Program-made: the position numbers and the translations under genes
Assembly (NCBI GenBank): GCA_016935775.1
Contig: JAFGQF010000105.1
Coordinates: 1 to 7,250, forward strand
From: Caldifarciminota bacterium
GTDB lineage: Bacteria > Hydrothermota > Tepidihabitantia > Tepidihabitantales > Tepidihabitantaceae
DNA length: 7,250 nucleotides
Direction: 5' to 3'
Notes under the pieces: generated by a model
The model's input: the letters and a program-made list of their open reading frames with translations, nothing else
Databases searched by the model: none
Told to the model about the DNA's origin: nothing
In this document: piece after piece, positions 5,510 to 7,250 of the stretch
How positions within the stretch are numbered: position 1 is the stretch's first letter
Layout: each line of letters starts with the position of its first letter

Positions 5510-6608
5510 TCGCCCTCGGCAGCGTCATCCGTGTCTTGTCTTCCAGCTCGACTTCCAGCACCCGGGCCCTGGCCTCGGACTCGACCTGCCTGAGTTCGAC
5601 CGGCAGGGCGGTGACCGTGCCGATGCGCCCGAAGTTTGGCTGGCGAATCACCCGAACCGCCATCCCCAGCTCGAGTCCGCCCTCGACCGCGCTCGACTTG
5701 GTTTCGGTCGCGGCGTCGGCGTGGGGCACGACGATTTCGGGCCGGATGACGCCGGCCCTTATCTGGGTCGCGCCGTTGGCCGATGCGGTCCTGCCCTCGA
5801 GCGACTTGAGCAGCTTGAAGGTCCGGTCGGCCATCCGCATCCGGCCGAAGCCCTCGGTGACGATCAGCGTGAGACCCTTGCGCTCCGAACCGGTGATGGC
5901 CACGCCGATATCGTAACCTAGGAAGGTCTTCAGCGTCGCGTCTTCGACCCCACCCGCGACCAGCGCCCTGGCCTTGACCTTCAGCGCCTGCTCGATTGCT
6001 CCGGGGGTTATCAGCGACCCGCCGACCACGATCTTCCCGGCGCAATCGTCGGTGAGCTGCTTCGCCTCCAGCGGCTCGCCCGGGTCGTCGGTCACGAGCT
6101 TGATTTCGCCCCGCACTTCGCCACCGACCCCGAAGATGCCCTGAACCAGGCTCGCTTCTGTCTCAACCACCACGCCCTCGTTCTCGAGGATCTCTGTTAC
6201 CCGTCCCTCGATGTAGGCGTCCACCTGCACCGGCTGCGGCGGCTCGCGGAAAATCACCTGGCCGGTGACCCGCGACACGCTCTCGATGCTGCCGGATACC
6301 GGGGACTTAACCTCGCTCTTGAACAGACCGAACAGGCCCTTGGACCGGGCAATCGGCTCATCCTTCTCCACCGGGTCGCCGGCGGTTTTCAGCATCAGGC
6401 CCGGGACATCGTCCGGCGGTACGCCCAGCACGCCGCCGACGTTCATTGTCTGGACGTTGCCCGGCAGCTCGGTGCGGGCGACTATGTCGTCGCCCTTCAC
6501 CCGTGCGTCCTTGCCGACCATCGTCTGGCCGGGCAGGGGCAATCTTCTTTCCTTGCGAACAACGGTACGGGCCGTGACCTTCAGACCCGGGGTATACGCA
6601 TGCGCCAT
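5487..6608 (-). CDS. Uncharacterised conserved-looking protein with barrel-sandwich-like and KOW-like segments
   Basis: A complete 373-residue protein with no signal peptide or membrane segment, so probably cytoplasmic. I cannot assign a function. Residues 24-57 (PGQTMVGKDARVKGDDIVA, then LPGNVQTMNV) and 72-121 (MLKTAGDPVEKDEPIA, KSPVSGSIESVS, TGQVIFREPP) look like the hairpin halves of a barrel-sandwich fold, as in biotinyl/lipoyl or RnfC N-terminal domains, but there is no modifiable MKM-type lysine. A middle region follows with GIFGVGGE (157-164), AGKIVVGGSLITPGAIEQAL (190-209), FLGYDIGVAITGSE (229-242) and LIVTEGFGRMRM (248-259), resembling a small alpha/beta domain. The end, GMAVRVIRQPNFGRIGTVTA (315-334) plus LPRANVEII, resembles a KOW/SH3-like barrel. 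It is the first gene of the porV-like, accA, era string, and its stop lies inside the next gene. There is no ribosome binding site before ATG 6608; the transcript may be leaderless. Confidence 0.85.
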   Translation of the reverse strand: MAHAYTPGLKVTARTVVRKERRLPLPGQTMVGKDARVKGDDIVARTELPGNVQTMNVGGVLGVPPDDVPGLMLKTAGDPVEKDEPIARSKGLFGLFKSEVKSPVSGSIESVSRVTGQVIFREPPQPVQVDAYIEGRVTEILENEGVVVETEASLVQGIFGVGGEVRGEIKLVTDDPGEPLEAKQLTDDCAGKIVVGGSLITPGAIEQALKVKARALVAGGVEDATLKTFLGYDIGVAITGSERKGLTLIVTEGFGRMRMADRTFKLLKSLEGRTASANGATQIRAGVIRPEIVVPHADAATETKSSAVEGGLELGMAVRVIRQPNFGRIGTVTALPVELRQVESEARARVLEVELEDKTRMTLPRANVEIIEG

Positions 6609-6614
6609 ATAATC

Positions 6615-6642
6615 AGGATATTGCAGGGCACTGAGGAGTCAA
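6615..6642 (-). promoter_or_regulatory. Candidate promoter of the era/accA operon, apparently leaderless
   Basis: On the minus strand TTGACT (6637-6642, five of six) and TATCCT (6615-6620, four of six) are 16 bases apart. The predicted start, about 7 bases past the -10, falls on or next to the A of the ATG at 6608. The lack of any Shine-Dalgarno before that ATG agrees with a leaderless message. This is a consensus match, not a mapped start. Confidence 0.5.
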
Positions 6643-6714
6643 GCTGGCTTCACCGGTCATCAAGAGTTGGACGGTGGCGGGGCCGGATGGGGTTGCCAGC
6701 ACCAGCGAGGCCGA

Positions 6715-6742
6715 TTGACAGCCTGGAATCGTGGAATATCCT
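6715..6742 (+). promoter_or_regulatory. Candidate promoter of the ferritin-like gene
   Basis: A perfect TTGACA (6715-6720) is followed after 16 bases by TATCCT (6737-6742). The spacing and -10 hexamer are the same as in the divergent promoter at 6615-6642, and AATATCCTG is identical in both. Transcription would start near 6749 and give a leader of about 25 bases containing the ribosome binding site. Confidence 0.55.
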
Positions 6743-6763
6743 GTCATTTGGACAGGACAAACC

Positions 6764-6769
6764 AGGAGG
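6764..6769 (+). promoter_or_regulatory. Strong ribosome binding site of the ferritin-like gene
   Basis: A full AGGAGG lies 4 bases before the ATG at 6774 and fixes that start. It is the best Shine-Dalgarno in the window and contrasts with the divergent gene, which has none. Confidence 0.8.
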
Positions 6770-6773
6770 ACGA

Positions 6774-7250
6774 ATGTCTTTGAAGTACTCTGGCCCGGAA
6801 GTGATGGAAATGGCGGTTCAGACCGAGCGCGGCGGCAAGGCCTTCTACGAGGAGGTTGCCGGCCACACCGACCACGAGGAACTGCGGGGTCTCTTCCGCT
6901 TCCTCGCCGCCGAGGAGGACAAGCACGTCGCCACCTTCCGGCAGATCGCCCGCACAATTGCCGAGCGGCCCGAAGAGATGCCCTACAAGTGGGACGAGGT
7001 AGTCCCGTACATCAACGCACTCGTCAGCTCGCGCTACTTCCTTGACGGAGACAAGGCGCTCGCCCTTGCCCGGCAAGCCACCACCCCGCGCGCGGCGCTC
7101 GAACACGCCATCGGGTTCGAGAAGGAAACCCTGCTGTTCTACACCGAGCTGTTCGACCTGGTCGCCGAACAGAACCGGGCCGCGGTCCGCGCCCTCGTCG
7201 CCGAGGAGAAGACCCACGTCGTCAAGCTCAGCCGGTTGCTCAGCAGCCTG
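6774..7250 (+). CDS. Ferritin-like / rubrerythrin-type di-iron protein, cut by window edge
   Basis: The frame is open for 159 codons from ATG 6774 to the window edge, without a stop. Four helices carry the usual di-iron ligand pattern: E18 in AVQTERGGKAFYEEVA (14-29), E48 and H51 in AAEEDKHV (45-52), E116 or E118 in GFEKETLLFYTEL (114-126), and E145 and H148 in AEEKTHVVKL (143-152). This matches the rubrerythrin-like ferritin-like superfamily, soluble cytoplasmic proteins that in anaerobes reduce peroxide or handle iron. A classical rubrerythrin carries a C-terminal rubredoxin domain with CxxC pairs; the visible part ends with the fourth helix, so whether such a domain follows is unknown. Many short family members lack it. 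The gene is transcribed away from the era/accA operon. Peroxide reductase, iron store and a ferritin-like protein of other function are all still open. Confidence 0.85.
   Translation, partial: MSLKYSGPEVMEMAVQTERGGKAFYEEVAGHTDHEELRGLFRFLAAEEDKHVATFRQIARTIAERPEEMPYKWDEVVPYINALVSSRYFLDGDKALALARQATTPRAALEHAIGFEKETLLFYTELFDLVAEQNRAAVRALVAEEKTHVVKLSRLLSSL

Larger units (their letters stand above)
2769..6608 (-). other. Probable four-gene operon: 373-residue protein, PorV-like, accA, era
   Basis: Four consecutive minus-strand genes are joined by a 23-base overlap (5487-5509), a 15-base gap (4607-4621) and a 4-base GTGA overlap (3668-3671). No internal gap can hold a promoter or terminator outside coding sequence. 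The only candidate promoter is upstream at 6615-6642. No intrinsic terminator is visible after era, whose end lies within the converging MATE gene. Confidence 0.8.

Noticed and set aside
5172..5921. Long plus-strand open frame antisense to the PorV-like and 373-residue genes
   Set aside because: It spans the junction of two well-supported minus-strand genes and its product resembles no family; it is the usual antisense shadow in GC-rich DNA.
6613..6957. Minus-strand open frame across the divergent promoter region
   Set aside because: It covers the antisense of the ferritin-like gene and both promoters, has no ribosome binding site and begins with an Arg-rich segment. A small remnant gene within 6613-6760 cannot be fully excluded.
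1..7250. tRNA, rRNA, CRISPR arrays, insertion-sequence ends, attachment sites
   Set aside because: I looked on both strands and saw no T-loop signatures in plausible cloverleafs, no regularly spaced repeats, no transposase and no terminal inverted repeats.

Overview
This is a GC-rich, densely coded bacterial window with five complete protein genes and two that run off its ends. A signal-peptide-bearing peptidase C25 (gingipain-like) fragment and a PorV/PorQ-type outer-membrane protein point to a Gram-negative, probably anaerobic member of a lineage with type IX secretion-like components (FCB group or candidate phyla such as WOR-3/Stahlbacteria). That placement is inference from gene content only; there is no rRNA marker.

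Layout, left to right. 1-620 (minus) is the N-terminal 206 codons of a C25 peptidase, whose catalytic residues probably lie beyond the left edge. 621-1438 is the control region between the divergent C25 and MATE genes; about 600 bases of it carry no convincing gene, but it holds candidate promoters and GC-rich hairpins. 1439-2797 (plus) is a MATE-family efflux transporter. It converges on the minus-strand gene string and overlaps the last gene, era, by 29 bases at the 3' ends.

2769-6608 (minus) is a tight string of four genes, in transcription order: an uncharacterised 373-residue protein (barrel-sandwich-like N-terminus, KOW-like C-terminus), a PorV/PorQ-like outer-membrane barrel, accA (acetyl-CoA carboxylase alpha subunit) and era (ribosome-assembly GTPase). 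The junctions are a 23-base overlap, a 15-base gap and a 4-base GTGA overlap, so they are very probably one operon with translational coupling. It joins an envelope protein, the first step of fatty-acid synthesis and 30S subunit maturation, which suggests a growth-linked unit.

6609-6773 is a compact divergent promoter region. 6774-7250 (plus) is a ferritin-like/rubrerythrin-type di-iron protein with a strong ribosome binding site, cut by the right edge.

The points most worth a second look are the uncharacterised 373-residue protein heading the era/accA operon, its apparently leaderless promoter, the 9-base element shared by the two divergent promoters, the altered KH-domain GxxG loop of Era, and a C25 peptidase with no room for the usual N-terminal propeptide. 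I found no tRNA, rRNA, CRISPR array or insertion sequence, and no unmistakable novel defence or mobile system.
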